Origin: Paraburkholderia sp. BL10I2N1
GTDB taxonomy: Bacteria > Pseudomonadota > Gammaproteobacteria > Burkholderiales > Burkholderiaceae
Direction: 5' to 3'
DNA length: 64,000 nucleotides
Assembly: GCF_004361815.1 (NCBI RefSeq)
Contig: NZ_SNWA01000001.1
Location: 2,170,001 to 2,234,000, forward strand
The translations under genes were made by a program, and so were the position numbers. The notes under the pieces are model-generated. The model saw nothing but the letters and a program-made list of their open reading frames with translations. It did no database searches and had not been told where the DNA came from. Positions 38,068 to 47,571 of the stretch are shown here, piece by piece (the first letter of the stretch is position 1; every line of letters starts with the position of its first letter).

Positions 38068-39216
38068 CTAGCGCGTCTCGTCGGTGCGCGCTTCAGCCGG
38101 AGCCGGAGCCGGAGCGGGCACGCGTACCGGACGATCATAGCTGGCTGGCTTGCCGGTCACTTCGACCTGTCCGTGGATGCGGGCCTGGTGGCCGTCCGCG
38201 AACATGTAGTACGGAAAAGGACGTGCGGGTTCCGACACCGCGTCCAGGCGCGCGACGAATTCTGGCGCAAGCGTGAAGTCCAGCGAGCCGAGCGACTCCT
38301 GCAACTGCTCGGGCTTCGTCGCGCCGACGATGATGCTCGACACCCCGCGCTTCTGGTGCAGCCAGTTCAGGGCGACCTGTGCCATCGGCCGGCCGGCTTC
38401 GTTCGCCACGGCTTCCAGTTCTGCGACGATGCTGAAATTGCGCCCGGTCAGTTTGTCGAAACCCGGAGGCGGCGCGCTCGCGAGGCTTGCGAGGCGCCCG
38501 CTACCGGACACGTTACCAGCGAGGTTACCTTGCGACGGTCGGTACTTGCCCGACAGCACACCCATCCCGAGCGGGCTCCAGGGCACGAGCCCCATCCCCA
38601 GGTTGGCGGCGAGGTCGGCGAATTCGTTTTCCGCGTTGCGTTCGATCATCGAGTATTCGAGCTGCATCGCCGCGACCGGCTCGAAACCTCGCCAGTCGGC
38701 GAGTGTCTGGGCGCGGCCCGCGAACCATGCCGGTGTATCCGACAGGCCGACATAGCGGATCTTGCCTGCGCGCACGGCGTCGTCCATTGCTCGCATCACC
38801 TCGTCCACCGGCGTCACGCGGTCCCACGTGTGCAGGTAGTACAGATCGATGTAGTCAGTGCCGAGGCGCTTCAGCGAGCCGTCGAGCGCGCGGATCAGGT
38901 TTTTGCGGTGATTGCCACCCGCGTTCGGGTTGCCGCTTTCGGCGTTGTAGCTGTACTTGGTGGCGATCACCAGACGGTCGCGCAAGCCGCGCGCCGCGGC
39001 GAACTTTCCAACCCACTTCTCGCTCGTGCCGTCGGTGTAGAGGTCGGCGGTATCGATGAAATTGCCGCCCGCGTCCATGTAGAGATCGAACAGGCGCTGG
39101 GCGGTCTTTTCGTCCGCGCCCCAACCCCATTCGGTGCCGAAGGTCATCGTGCCGAGCGAGATCGGGCTTATGCGCAGGCCTGAGCGGCCGAGCAGGGTAT
39201 AGCGGTTCATCGTCAT
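38068..39216 (-). CDS. Aldo/keto reductase
   Basis: The 382-residue product is an NADPH-dependent aldo/keto reductase with the catalytic tetrad visible: Asp in FIDTADLY, Tyr in the same motif, Lys in IATKYSYN and His in YYLHTWD. The NADP-binding end includes SSIIVGATKPEQL. The ATG at 39216 follows AAGGAGA. The C-terminus carries a tail of about 30 residues with an Ala-Pro repeat (PAPAPAPAEA), beyond the normal fold. That tail lies exactly where the TonB receptor remnant breaks off, so the ending may have been altered by the same rearrangement. The substrate is unknown. Confidence 0.88.
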   Translation of the reverse strand: MTMNRYTLLGRSGLRISPISLGTMTFGTEWGWGADEKTAQRLFDLYMDAGGNFIDTADLYTDGTSEKWVGKFAAARGLRDRLVIATKYSYNAESGNPNAGGNHRKNLIRALDGSLKRLGTDYIDLYYLHTWDRVTPVDEVMRAMDDAVRAGKIRYVGLSDTPAWFAGRAQTLADWRGFEPVAAMQLEYSMIERNAENEFADLAANLGMGLVPWSPLGMGVLSGKYRPSQGNLAGNVSGSGRLASLASAPPPGFDKLTGRNFSIVAELEAVANEAGRPMAQVALNWLHQKRGVSSIIVGATKPEQLQESLGSLDFTLAPEFVARLDAVSEPARPFPYYMFADGHQARIHGQVEVTGKPASYDRPVRVPAPAPAPAEARTDETR

Positions 39217-39350
39217 GGCTGTCTCCTTGAAGGTGTCCCGAAAATCCGCGAGGTGACGCGGCGATAGACGTATAGTGCGCCCAGTCTTTCTGTGGAAAAA
39301 TCCGCTCTGTCTGAATGGATTGTGAAGCCGGACTTCAGAATGGAGATCGT

Positions 39351-40272
39351 ATGGATCCCGCGCAATTACCCGCATTGATGGCGTTCGATTCGGTGGCCCG
39401 GCATGGGAGCTTCACGCATGCGGCGGGGCAGACGGGCGTGTCGCCGTCGGCGCTGTCGCAGACTATTCGCGCGCTGGAGACGCAACTCAACGTGCGGCTC
39501 TTCAACCGGACGACGCGTCGCGTCGCGCTTACCGAAGCAGGCGCGCAGTTTCTGGAGCGCGTGCGGCCCGCGCTGGCGGCGCTCGACGCCGCCTTCGATT
39601 CGCTCGACGAGGCGCGCGATCATCCTGCCGGCACATTGCGCATCAATCTGCCGCGAGTGGCGAGCGAGTTGCTGGTGCTGCCACATCTCGCGGAGTTCAC
39701 GCTCGCGTATCCGCACATCCGGCTGGAACTGGCACTCGATGACGGCCTGGCCGATCTGATCGGCGAAGGTTTCGACGCTGGTATTCGCCTTGGCGAGCGT
39801 GTCGCGCAGGATATGGTTGCGGTTCCGCTTTCCGGCGAGGTCCGGATGGCAGTGGTCGGTTCTCCAGCGTATTTCGAGCGCTTTCCGAAACCCGAGACAC
39901 CGGAAGATCTCGTCGCACACAACTGCCTGCGCTACCGCTTTTTAACCAGCGGCGGGATCTATCGATGGGAATTCGCACCACCCGGCGACGCACAGCGGGT
40001 GTTCGAGGTTGAGACCCAGGGGAGTTTTGTCACCAACGATCTGCGGACGATGGTGCGGGCGGCGGAGGACGGCGTGGGTCTGCTGCATGTGATCGACGAC
40101 TATGTGAGCGAACAGATCGAGGACGGCCGCCTCGTCAGTGTGCTCGGGCGAATGGTGCCCGTCGTTTCCGGGGTTCTATCTGTACACTGCGAGCCGCGCG
40201 CAGATGCCGCTGAAGCTCAGGGCGTTGATCGATTTTCTGGTGACGAAGAGGCGCGAGCGCGAAGAGCGGTGA
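39351..40272 (+). pseudogene. LysR-family regulator with 3'-end frameshift
   Basis: The product starts MDPAQLPALMAFDSVARHGS with a normal helix-turn-helix (GVSPSALSQTIRALETQLNV) and an effector domain through VSVLGR. An extra A at 40151-40152 then shifts the frame. Removing it restores the typical LysR ending WCPSFPGFYLYTASRAQMPL and KLRALIDFLV, with a stop at 40272. As it stands, the frame runs on to 40352 with an unrelated tail. It is divergent from the aldo/keto reductase gene, with 134 bases between starts, so it was probably its regulator. Confidence 0.8.
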
Positions 40273-40296
40273 AGTGCCCGCGAGCGCCGCCGGGTT

Positions 40297-41229
40297 TCAC
40301 CTTGTTCTGTTTCCCCGCGTCCGCCCTGCATGTGCGGTCATTGCCTCCCTGACCGCATCCCGGATGCAGCCCGCGAGCAACTCTGACGCGCCCGTGCGCG
40401 ACGCCCTCGTCGAGCGCGCGATCACGAGAGGCTGCCGGATCGTCTCTTCGCGAATGGGCCGTTCGACGATGCCGGTGGTGCTTGCGGCCGCTGCGCTCTG
40501 GGTGATGAGCAGCGACACGCCCAGCCCGTTCGCGACCATGCCCCTCACGAGTTCGAGCGAGGTCGCCTTGTAGCGCACCTCCGGCGACAGCCCGTATTGC
40601 CAGAAAGGCGCCATCAGAAACTCGCGGCTGTGCGGCAGATCGATCAGGACGAGCGGCTCTTTCGCAAGTTCGTGCAATGACAATCCACCGCGCGCTTTAG
40701 CGAGCCGCGAGCCGGCAGGCACCAGCCCGTATGGACGCAGTTCAGCGAGACATTCGCGATCGATATCGGACGGCAACCCGACGTCGTAAGTCAGCGCGAG
40801 TTCGATGTGGCTGCTGTGAAGCCAGTCCTCAAGTTGGACCAGATCGCCTTCGACGAAACGAACCGCGAGATTCGGAAAGCGTGTTCGTGCGATGCGCAGC
40901 AGCACGGGCAGATACACCGGCGCGAGCGTCGTGAAGACGCCGATCTGCACTTCGCCCGATGCGGCATCGCCGCTATCGTCCGCTTCGAAGGCAGCAGCGG
41001 CGGTCAGCAGTTGCCGCGCTTCCGCGAGCTTGCGTACGCCAAAGCGCGTCAACGCCATCTTCGCGCCTGATTCGCGCGCAAACAGCGCCTCTTCGAAAAG
41101 CGTTTCCAGTTCACGGATGGCCACCGAGATGGACGGCTGCGAAACGTTCAGTTGTTTCGCGGCCGCCGTCGTGCTGCCCGTTTCCGCTGCAGCCGCGAAA
41201 TAGCGGAGAAGCCGCAAGGAGATATGCAT
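40297..41229 (-). CDS. LysR-family transcriptional regulator
   Basis: This 310-residue protein has the helix-turn-helix (LRYFAAAAETGSTTAAAKQL, then NVSQPSISVAIRELETLFEE) and a complete LysR effector domain. It is transcribed away from the truncated CoA-transferase gene at 41412, about 180 bases apart, and is probably its regulator. The ATG at 41229 was chosen. Its stop lies just beyond the restored end of the neighbouring LysR gene. Confidence 0.88.
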   Translation of the reverse strand: MHISLRLLRYFAAAAETGSTTAAAKQLNVSQPSISVAIRELETLFEEALFARESGAKMALTRFGVRKLAEARQLLTAAAAFEADDSGDAASGEVQIGVFTTLAPVYLPVLLRIARTRFPNLAVRFVEGDLVQLEDWLHSSHIELALTYDVGLPSDIDRECLAELRPYGLVPAGSRLAKARGGLSLHELAKEPLVLIDLPHSREFLMAPFWQYGLSPEVRYKATSLELVRGMVANGLGVSLLITQSAAAASTTGIVERPIREETIRQPLVIARSTRASRTGASELLAGCIRDAVREAMTAHAGRTRGNRTR

Positions 41230-41411
41230 CAATAAATCCTATACGTCCTAATTTATTCCAATATTTTACTTGATAGGTTGGGATGCCGAAAATCGGGCCA
41301 TCGGATGTCGATCCGGCCTGCAGTGCGACCCGCGTTTCCGTAAGACGTACAAGGCACCGGCAACACGCAGTCGATCGATCGTCCGGACCTGATTTCACAA
41401 AGGAGTTCGCT

Positions 41412-41843
41412 TTGGACCTTCCCAACCTCCCGCTCGCCGGCGTGCGCGTCGTCGACTTTTCACGCGTACTTGCCGGGCCTTTCTGCACCGCGCTGTTGAG
41501 TGACCTCGGCGCCGAAGTGATCAAGATCGAGCCGCCCACGGGCGACGACTATCGCCTGGTGGGGCCCTTCGCCGATGGCGAAAGCGGTCTCTTCGCAGCG
41601 ATGAACCGCAACAAGCAAAGCATCGTCATCGATCTGAAAACCGACGCGGGCCGCGATCTCGCGCAGGCATTGAGCGCGAGCGCGGATGTGGTGGTCGAGA
41701 ATTTCCGGCCCGGCGTCGCGGACAAGCTCGGAATCGCTTATGCGCAGGTGAGCGAACTGAATCCTGCGCTCGTGTACGCAAGCGTGTCGGGATTTGGACA
41801 AACCGGTCCGGAGTCGCATCGCCCCGCCTACGACATCATCCTT
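41412..41843 (+). pseudogene. CaiB/BaiF CoA-transferase, 5' part only, cut by mobile element
   Basis: A TTG at 41412, six bases after AAGGAG, begins a family III CoA-transferase: VRVVDFSRVLAGPFCTALL, LGAEVIKIEPPTGDDYR and SGFGQTGPESHRPAYDII. After about 144 of roughly 400 residues the family match stops near 41843, and a stop occurs at 41879. These enzymes move CoA between carboxylic acids. No remaining 3' part was found in the window, so a simple insertion cannot be proved; a larger island or deletion is possible. Confidence 0.82.
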
Positions 41844-41951
41844 CACCCGCTCTTACGACATGGTAACTGTTACTCATAGCCGATTTGGCGGAAATCCCCG
41901 TTGGGCGCGAGATGACTGCTCGAGCTGGTTGACGGGCTAGTGGTAACAGAT

Positions 41952-42380
41952 TTACCCGCTGTCTTGAGTAGTTTTATGACTTTGAGGCTTAGGGCGAAGC
42001 ACACGGGCACCCGAGTCGAGCGCCGCGACCTCGTTTTCAAGGCGAAAAACCAACAGCGTCAGCCGGCCGTTCTCACTCGCTAGGCCTCGGTTTAACTTTT
42101 TCTCCGTGGTTAGTTCATCACGAAGTTTTCTAATACTTTCCTGGGCTTGTTCGAGCAACTCCTGTTGCTTCGCTAACCGCTGCTTGGGTCCCTTCCCGTT
42201 TCCGTCTCGAATCTTGTCGGCGATGTCCGAGTGTTTGGTGTGGATAAGGGTGTGGCTTACGCCCGCTTCTCGCGCCACTGCGCTGATGGATGGACCGGTC
42301 TTGGCATTTGGCCCAGCATCCCTCCTCAGCTTCGCCAGGGCGAGCAGTAAGCGCTGTCGGGTTGGAAGTGCTTCACGCAT
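41952..42380 (-). CDS. TnpC-like transposition accessory protein (DUF6262 type)
   Basis: The 142-residue product has an N-terminal helix-turn-helix-like part (PSISAVAREAGVSHTLIHTK) and a long coiled coil (KQQELLEQAQESIRKLRDEL and RGLASENGRLTLLVFRLENE). This matches the TnpC/DUF6262 proteins that accompany Tn554-type recombinases and influence transposition frequency and orientation. The ATG at 42380 lies behind GAGGAGG and overlaps the end of the upstream recombinase gene by eight bases. Confidence 0.75.
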   Translation of the reverse strand: MREALPTRQRLLLALAKLRRDAGPNAKTGPSISAVAREAGVSHTLIHTKHSDIADKIRDGNGKGPKQRLAKQQELLEQAQESIRKLRDELTTEKKLNRGLASENGRLTLLVFRLENEVAALDSGARVLRPKPQSHKTTQDSG

Positions 42381-44256
42381 CTGAATCCTCCTCCGTGCCC
42401 GTTGCAAGTTGGGCCAGCACGGCATCGGCTGCCGCGAGACCCCTCTTCGCCTTTGCTCGCCCGCCGGGGCCGATGTCTTCCAGTCCGACCAGTTCTACGT
42501 GATGCGCTCGCAGGTTCTGCCATACCTCCGCGAAGCTGTCATCAATGACGCCATTGCCGCAGCCGTCGCACGTGAAAGCTTCGAAGAGCCCTCGCCCTCC
42601 GCAATCCTCTGCTTCAGCTAGGCACCAGCTGTGGCCGGTGCTGCGGATATTCAGTCCATCCCGGATGCTGTCGACAAATTCACGTCGGCTTTTGAAAAAC
42701 ATCGGTTGATGATGCCTGCCGGGGTACGCCTTGATGCGCTTGCCGAGGCCGCCCGCGAGCGGTGTTGAGGGGACCATCCAATGGTCGACCAAAGCTAAGT
42801 CGAAAAGGTCTGTCTCTTCCTCGATGAGTTCAAATAGCTCCCTGTCGGTCTCAGACAGCGCAGCATACCACTCAGTCATTACCACGCTAGCATGCTTGAA
42901 GTGATGCTGCAGCGTCACAAGGTCGATGCGTGGCCCTTTGTTGAGATGCACGACGATGACCGCATAAGTTCGCCGAAAGCGATGAGTGTGAAGTGCGGAG
43001 TCGAGTTGTATGCCTTTTCGGCTTGCAAACGCTCTAAGTTGCTTGTTGTGGGCTTTGGTTTCGGTCGACACGATGACTCCCGCCGTATCGCTTAAAAACA
43101 AACGCTCAGAATTTCTCTCAAGTTCCAGAATTCGAACTGCGAGATGCGCCCGCTGCTTGTCGGACATTGGCTGTGAAACCTGCTTACGTGCCATGTCCAG
43201 CTCGTCCATTACGCGCTTTCGCAGAGGGGCCGAGTGCCGTTCCAAAACGGACACGGCTTCTTTCGCAATTTCAGGTGCAAGCCACCGCGCGGGGCCGTCG
43301 CCAATCTTTCGAGTTGCGGATTTTAGCCACCAATAGGTCTCTCCGTCCACTAGCTCCGAATAGACGCAGCCCACCCGCGCGTCCCCTAACTCGTGCACTC
43401 GGCACCCAGTGGAGAGTGCAATAACAATGTAAGCTGCTGTTCGAATATCAACGAGTGCAGATTCGAACTCGTAAGCGCTTTTGAAACCAGCCTTCAACAC
43501 AGCCGGACGTTTGACGGTGTTCCCCCAGGTTTTGCGGTCGACGCGCTCCTTGACCGTCTGCCATTCAAACTCGAGTTTATCCCGAATGCGCAGTAGTCTT
43601 TCCGCGTCCTCCAAGTGCGCTCTGGCTGCGCTAAACAGCCGTACGGCATCACCTAGTGGAATCAATTCGGTGCGCCTCTGCTCATCTGCATCAGGCTCCC
43701 ACAATGGCCCCACTTGGTCGAACCGAAGAGCGGCAATGGCCTCATCAGTGAAGCTGTCCGTTAAGTATGACCGCATGTCGTACACCTTCCGCAGGACCGC
43801 AATATGCCCGGCTAGCGTACGGTCGTAGACACCTTTGTCGCGCAGCTTCTGCAGGTATCGAGCGATGTCAAACGCCCGGACGTCCCTGAACCGCTTGATG
43901 CCTGCAGAGCTGCACCACTTCGCAAATGCGTTCAAGGTAAGAGCACGCTTCGGAATGGTAGCAGGGTCGAGTTGTATGCCTCCTAGCGGCTTGCGGTGTG
44001 TAAAAGCCCATATCGCGCTTTTCGCGGACTCGACCCACTCTGTGGGCGTCTTATCCCAGTTGATTGCCCGCTCCGCGCGAGCCCGAGCTGCGTGAGGGAC
44101 ATACGGGCTATAGTTCCAGACCGGTTCGCCGTAATATGACAACGGGACTGAGGAATCGTCCTCCAGCCGGACGTAAGTCACCACGAGCGCATTTCGGTTT
44201 TCACGCGAGAGCGCCGCGGGGTCACTGTGCAAGGCATCAGACGTTGCGTCGCTCAT
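42373..44256 (-). CDS. Large tyrosine recombinase (TnpB type), 627 residues
   Basis: Catalytic elements of the tyrosine recombinase family are visible: the first arginine in STGCRVHELGDARVG, the HxxR box in HTHRFRRTYAVIV, the late histidine in LQHHFKHASVV and the nucleophile tyrosine in MTEWYAAL. The C-terminal region has a cysteine/histidine cluster (GHSWCLAEAEDCGG, then CDGCGNG) that may bind zinc. It is the third recombinase in transcription order. Its ATG overlaps the stop of the preceding gene by four bases. Confidence 0.82.
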   Translation of the reverse strand: MSDATSDALHSDPAALSRENRNALVVTYVRLEDDSSVPLSYYGEPVWNYSPYVPHAARARAERAINWDKTPTEWVESAKSAIWAFTHRKPLGGIQLDPATIPKRALTLNAFAKWCSSAGIKRFRDVRAFDIARYLQKLRDKGVYDRTLAGHIAVLRKVYDMRSYLTDSFTDEAIAALRFDQVGPLWEPDADEQRRTELIPLGDAVRLFSAARAHLEDAERLLRIRDKLEFEWQTVKERVDRKTWGNTVKRPAVLKAGFKSAYEFESALVDIRTAAYIVIALSTGCRVHELGDARVGCVYSELVDGETYWWLKSATRKIGDGPARWLAPEIAKEAVSVLERHSAPLRKRVMDELDMARKQVSQPMSDKQRAHLAVRILELERNSERLFLSDTAGVIVSTETKAHNKQLRAFASRKGIQLDSALHTHRFRRTYAVIVVHLNKGPRIDLVTLQHHFKHASVVMTEWYAALSETDRELFELIEEETDLFDLALVDHWMVPSTPLAGGLGKRIKAYPGRHHQPMFFKSRREFVDSIRDGLNIRSTGHSWCLAEAEDCGGRGLFEAFTCDGCGNGVIDDSFAEVWQNLRAHHVELVGLEDIGPGGRAKAKRGLAAADAVLAQLATGTEEDSDA

Positions 44257-45863
44257 AAAACTGACCTCAATGCTGCCAGAACGCTAGGAGACCGCCACAT
44301 GGGATGTGGCTCGCTTCGTGCGCGCGCTTTCTCTCGTGCGACAGTCGCGGCGTCAAATTTCGGAGCAATATCACGGTCTATGATGCGAACAATCCATCCG
44401 AATAATTTCTTCCAGTTGTCCGAGCCAACGTGACTGCGCTGGGCGAATAGCGCCCAATAAAAGCTAAAGAGCTTATACAGGTCGTCCTGCACAATGACCT
44501 GGGATTTGCAGCGAAAGCACGACAGGAAGTCCACGCAAGGTTCCCCATTTTTTGGGGCCAACTCGCCGCTAATCGAGTCCTTGCAGCCAGAATGGGGAGT
44601 CGCCTCGCGCGGAACGTTCCCTGAGAGCGTTTCAACGAGAACCTCTCCGGCAAGCCGATGTTCCTCAAGCATGTCGGGCGTAACAGTCAGATAGCGCTCC
44701 GCCGTACGCGGTGTATTTGAACCGCTCTTCGCCGTAGCAAGGATGTCACCTTTGGATGCCCGCCATACGCGATTTATCTTCGTGTTGCGAAATAGCTGGC
44801 TGCTCATCTTCAGGCGGGTCCCGTCATCGCGGCGGAGTCTATGCCGGTCCGTGAAGGCCTTTGCGACAATGCTAAGCTCTTGAGTGCTCAAGCAGCGAAG
44901 AGTGCCATCGAGTTGCCGATACAGCCAGAGGTATCCTTCGAGAGGCGTATCAATTGCTTCCAGAGCGACCGGCTCAGTCATTACGACGACCCGTTGACTG
45001 AGCTTGTAGACATCTAATGAAACCACCTTCGTCTCTGAAGGCTCGAGTGGAGTTTGCGTGTACGCGTCGGCCCGACGTTTAAATGTCACCAGTACCTTTC
45101 GGTTGACCCGAGGGTGGTCTATGAAGCAAAGCTTCAGGTCCCTCGGCAATTCAAGGAGAGGAGTGGGATTTACGCCCGTCTTCATAAGGATTGCGAAGAC
45201 GCAAAGCGCAAGGCGCGTCATCTCGCCGCCGGAGTGTGTCCCATCAAAGACTTGTGCCACTTCAAGCGAGAGCGGTCGGAGGATGTGCTCACGCTCTGCG
45301 TCCGAAAGTGGTCGGATGTAAGCTCGGCGATTGTGCGGCGCAGTTGCGCCCGGAAATGGGTTAGGGGGAAACAATCCATGGCTTGGTAGAAGCTTGCGTT
45401 CCACAAGGGCCTCAAGCACGGTTTTTGTCTTTGCGTAGGTAGTGCGAGCTGTGTTCTTCGACCAAACTTCACCGTTAGGTTTTAGCCTAGTGGTTAGCCA
45501 ACTCACGTAGGCTTCGATGGTGGAGGCGTCAATCGCGAGCAACGTCGGAGGTTCACCCTGTGTGGCGCGCTCGGAACAGAACTTCCACCAGTTCACTAAG
45601 CCACTGTTAACGATGGTTTGGAGTGACAATGGCTCTGGTTTCCTCGTAGAGACCATAGCCAATAATACTTGTGTAATAGCCGAAACAGTGTCATCAAAAC
45701 CTCGGCCGAGGTGTTCGCTGAAGTCTGCCGCAACAACTCGACCATTCGGAAGCGGAATGGTCACTCGCGCATTGCACTCCTGTGTTTCGGCGGGCACTGA
45801 GACGATTGGAATTACACGTGCCGGTACCGGGCCTCCAATTCCGAAATCCTTTTTCTTAGCCAT
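44253..45863 (-). CDS. Tyrosine recombinase (TnpB type), 536 residues
   Basis: The product starts MAKKKDFGIGGPVPARVIP. It has an N-terminal SAM-like DNA-binding domain (SWLTTRLKPNGEVWSKNTAR) and a divergent catalytic domain. The C-terminal tyrosine is likely in NTPRTAERYLTV, but the first arginine and HxxR boxes are weak. A cysteine cluster (HSGCKDSI, then CVDFLSCFRCKSQV) follows. Its ATG directly follows the TAG of the upstream recombinase gene. It may be partly regulatory or act only within a recombinase complex. Confidence 0.75.
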   Translation of the reverse strand: MAKKKDFGIGGPVPARVIPIVSVPAETQECNARVTIPLPNGRVVAADFSEHLGRGFDDTVSAITQVLLAMVSTRKPEPLSLQTIVNSGLVNWWKFCSERATQGEPPTLLAIDASTIEAYVSWLTTRLKPNGEVWSKNTARTTYAKTKTVLEALVERKLLPSHGLFPPNPFPGATAPHNRRAYIRPLSDAEREHILRPLSLEVAQVFDGTHSGGEMTRLALCVFAILMKTGVNPTPLLELPRDLKLCFIDHPRVNRKVLVTFKRRADAYTQTPLEPSETKVVSLDVYKLSQRVVVMTEPVALEAIDTPLEGYLWLYRQLDGTLRCLSTQELSIVAKAFTDRHRLRRDDGTRLKMSSQLFRNTKINRVWRASKGDILATAKSGSNTPRTAERYLTVTPDMLEEHRLAGEVLVETLSGNVPREATPHSGCKDSISGELAPKNGEPCVDFLSCFRCKSQVIVQDDLYKLFSFYWALFAQRSHVGSDNWKKLFGWIVRIIDRDIAPKFDAATVAREKARARSEPHPMWRSPSVLAALRSVL

Positions 45864-46063
45864 CTATACGGTCACTCCCTTTTCTTTCAGGTACTCCGAA
45901 GCAAGGGCATCTATCTCGGCTTGATAGAGGGTTCCGTACGCGTCATCAATAGCGTCCAAATGATGTAGGTACCGCGACGTTGTTTGGGTGGAGCTGTGAC
46001 CTAGTAGGCCCTTCAACACCACCAACGGTGAACTCCTCAAGCGGCCAGCACGCTTCAGGTCCT

Positions 46064-46067
46064 CTAG
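46064..46067. repeat. Left target-site duplication CTAG
   Basis: CTAG directly precedes the element end TACTACTGTG; the same four bases follow the right end. This is the usual IS701-family target. Confidence 0.85.
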
Positions 46068-47567
46068 TACTACTGTGTCACAAAACCTATTTACAGCGAA
46101 GCGATACCTGGTAGTATTGAATAATACAGACTTCGGGCGATGATGATGAGAGAAGATGTCGACGAATTTGACGCGTATCTGAATCATCTGGCGCAGACGT
46201 TAGGGCACGCCGATCGCCACGCTGGCTTCAAGGGTTACTGTTCGGGCCTGGTGTTGCCGTTGTCTCGCAAGAGCGTCGAGCCGATGGCCGCGCACATTGA
46301 CCCACTTCACGCGAGTGCGAAGCACCAGTCACTCCACCACTTTGTGGCGAAGGCAGACTGGTCTGACCGTGAGGTCCTGCAGCGGGTACGCGAATGGGTG
46401 ATGCCCGCGTTAGACAAGCACGCTGCTGAAGAAAGCGGCTACTACTGGATTATTGACGACACGGGCTTCCCGAAGAAAGGCAAGCATTCGGTCGGCGTAG
46501 CGCGGCAATACTGTGGGCAACTGGGCAAACAGGATAACTGCCAGATCGCCGTGAGCCTGTCGATCGCGACGCAACGCGGGAGCCTGCCAATTGCCTGGCA
46601 GCTGTATGTCCCCAAGGAATGGATTGACGACCGGGAACGAGCGCGTCGTGCGGGCATTCCCGACGATCTCGCCTTCGAGACCAAGCCACAGATTGCGCTA
46701 GCCCAACTTCGAGAGGCTATAGCATCCGGCATTGCACCGGGCATTGTGCTCGCCGATGCCGGGTACGGCGACGAAACCGCTTTCCGTGAAAGCGTAACTG
46801 AACTGGGTTTGTTGTATGCGGTAGGGATCCGGCCGGGCACCTCTGTGTGGGCACCCGGTACGGCGCCGCTTCCGCCCAAGCCCTGGAGCGGGCGCGGCAA
46901 ACCCCCGACATTGTTACGCCGCGCGCCCGGCCATGAACCGCTCGCAGTGAAGGACCTGGCCATGCAATTACCCGCAAGCGCATGGCAGACCGTAACCTGG
47001 CGGGAAGGTAGCAATGCGGCACTTTCCTCACGCTTTGCCGCCGTGCGGGTTCGTCCCGCCCATCGCGACACTTGGCGAAGTACCGTTCGCGACGAAGAAT
47101 GGCTGCTACTTGAATGGCCTGATGGCGATACGGAGCCGCTCAAATACTTTTTCACTACCGCCCCCGAAGAGGCGACCCTCGAGCAGCTTGTGTTCGTGAC
47201 CAAAATGCGCTGGCGCATCGAGCGCGACTATCAGGACCTGAAGCAGGAGTTCGGGCTCGGTCACTATGAAGGGCGAGGCTGGCGTGGCTTTCACCATCAC
47301 GCCACACTGAGTATCGCTGCGTATGGGTTTCTGATGGCTCAGCGACTCAGAATGCAATCAGACGGACGTGGTAAAAAAAACTTCCTTGAATGCGCGCTGC
47401 CTGCCCTTCCCTCGGATTACATCCCCCGGGGCAGTCCAGCGCGCTCAACGTCACGTTCCTGATTCCATTACTACGTTGCGCATCCTGCTTGGACAAAGGC
47501 TCATGCAACGGTGGCTCTCTTCCTGTACGGCAATAGACTGCGCAACTACTTTTGTGACACAGTAGTA
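46068..47567 (+). mobile_element. IS701-family insertion sequence, complete, 1,500 bp
   Basis: The ends are perfect inverted repeats of at least 18 bp (TACTACTGTGTCACAAAA at the left, its exact complement at the right). They are flanked by a 4-bp CTAG duplication and enclose a full transposase gene in the plus orientation. The element sits inside the TnpA-type recombinase gene. Intact ends and reading frame suggest a fairly recent and possibly still mobile insertion. Confidence 0.93.
46140..47462 (+). CDS. IS701-family transposase (DDE type)
   Basis: The 440-residue product has the IS701 catalytic features: the first aspartates in YYWIIDDTGFPKKGKHSVGV, a second in GIVLADAGYGDETAF and the late glutamate in WRIERDYQDLKQEFGLGHYE. 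The start is one of three adjacent ATG codons at 46140-46148; the exact one is uncertain. It ends about 105 bases before the right end of the element. Confidence 0.92.
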   Translation: MMMREDVDEFDAYLNHLAQTLGHADRHAGFKGYCSGLVLPLSRKSVEPMAAHIDPLHASAKHQSLHHFVAKADWSDREVLQRVREWVMPALDKHAAEESGYYWIIDDTGFPKKGKHSVGVARQYCGQLGKQDNCQIAVSLSIATQRGSLPIAWQLYVPKEWIDDRERARRAGIPDDLAFETKPQIALAQLREAIASGIAPGIVLADAGYGDETAFRESVTELGLLYAVGIRPGTSVWAPGTAPLPPKPWSGRGKPPTLLRRAPGHEPLAVKDLAMQLPASAWQTVTWREGSNAALSSRFAAVRVRPAHRDTWRSTVRDEEWLLLEWPDGDTEPLKYFFTTAPEEATLEQLVFVTKMRWRIERDYQDLKQEFGLGHYEGRGWRGFHHHATLSIAAYGFLMAQRLRMQSDGRGKKNFLECALPALPSDYIPRGSPARSTSRS

Positions 47568-47571
47568 CTAG
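47568..47571. repeat. Right target-site duplication CTAG
   Basis: Matches the CTAG at 46064-46067 and directly follows the element end CAGTAGTA. Confidence 0.85.

Noticed and set aside
37141..39183. A 680-residue TonB receptor read as one protein
   Set aside because: After about 38,060 the frame is only the complement of the aldo/keto reductase gene, with no beta-barrel pattern.
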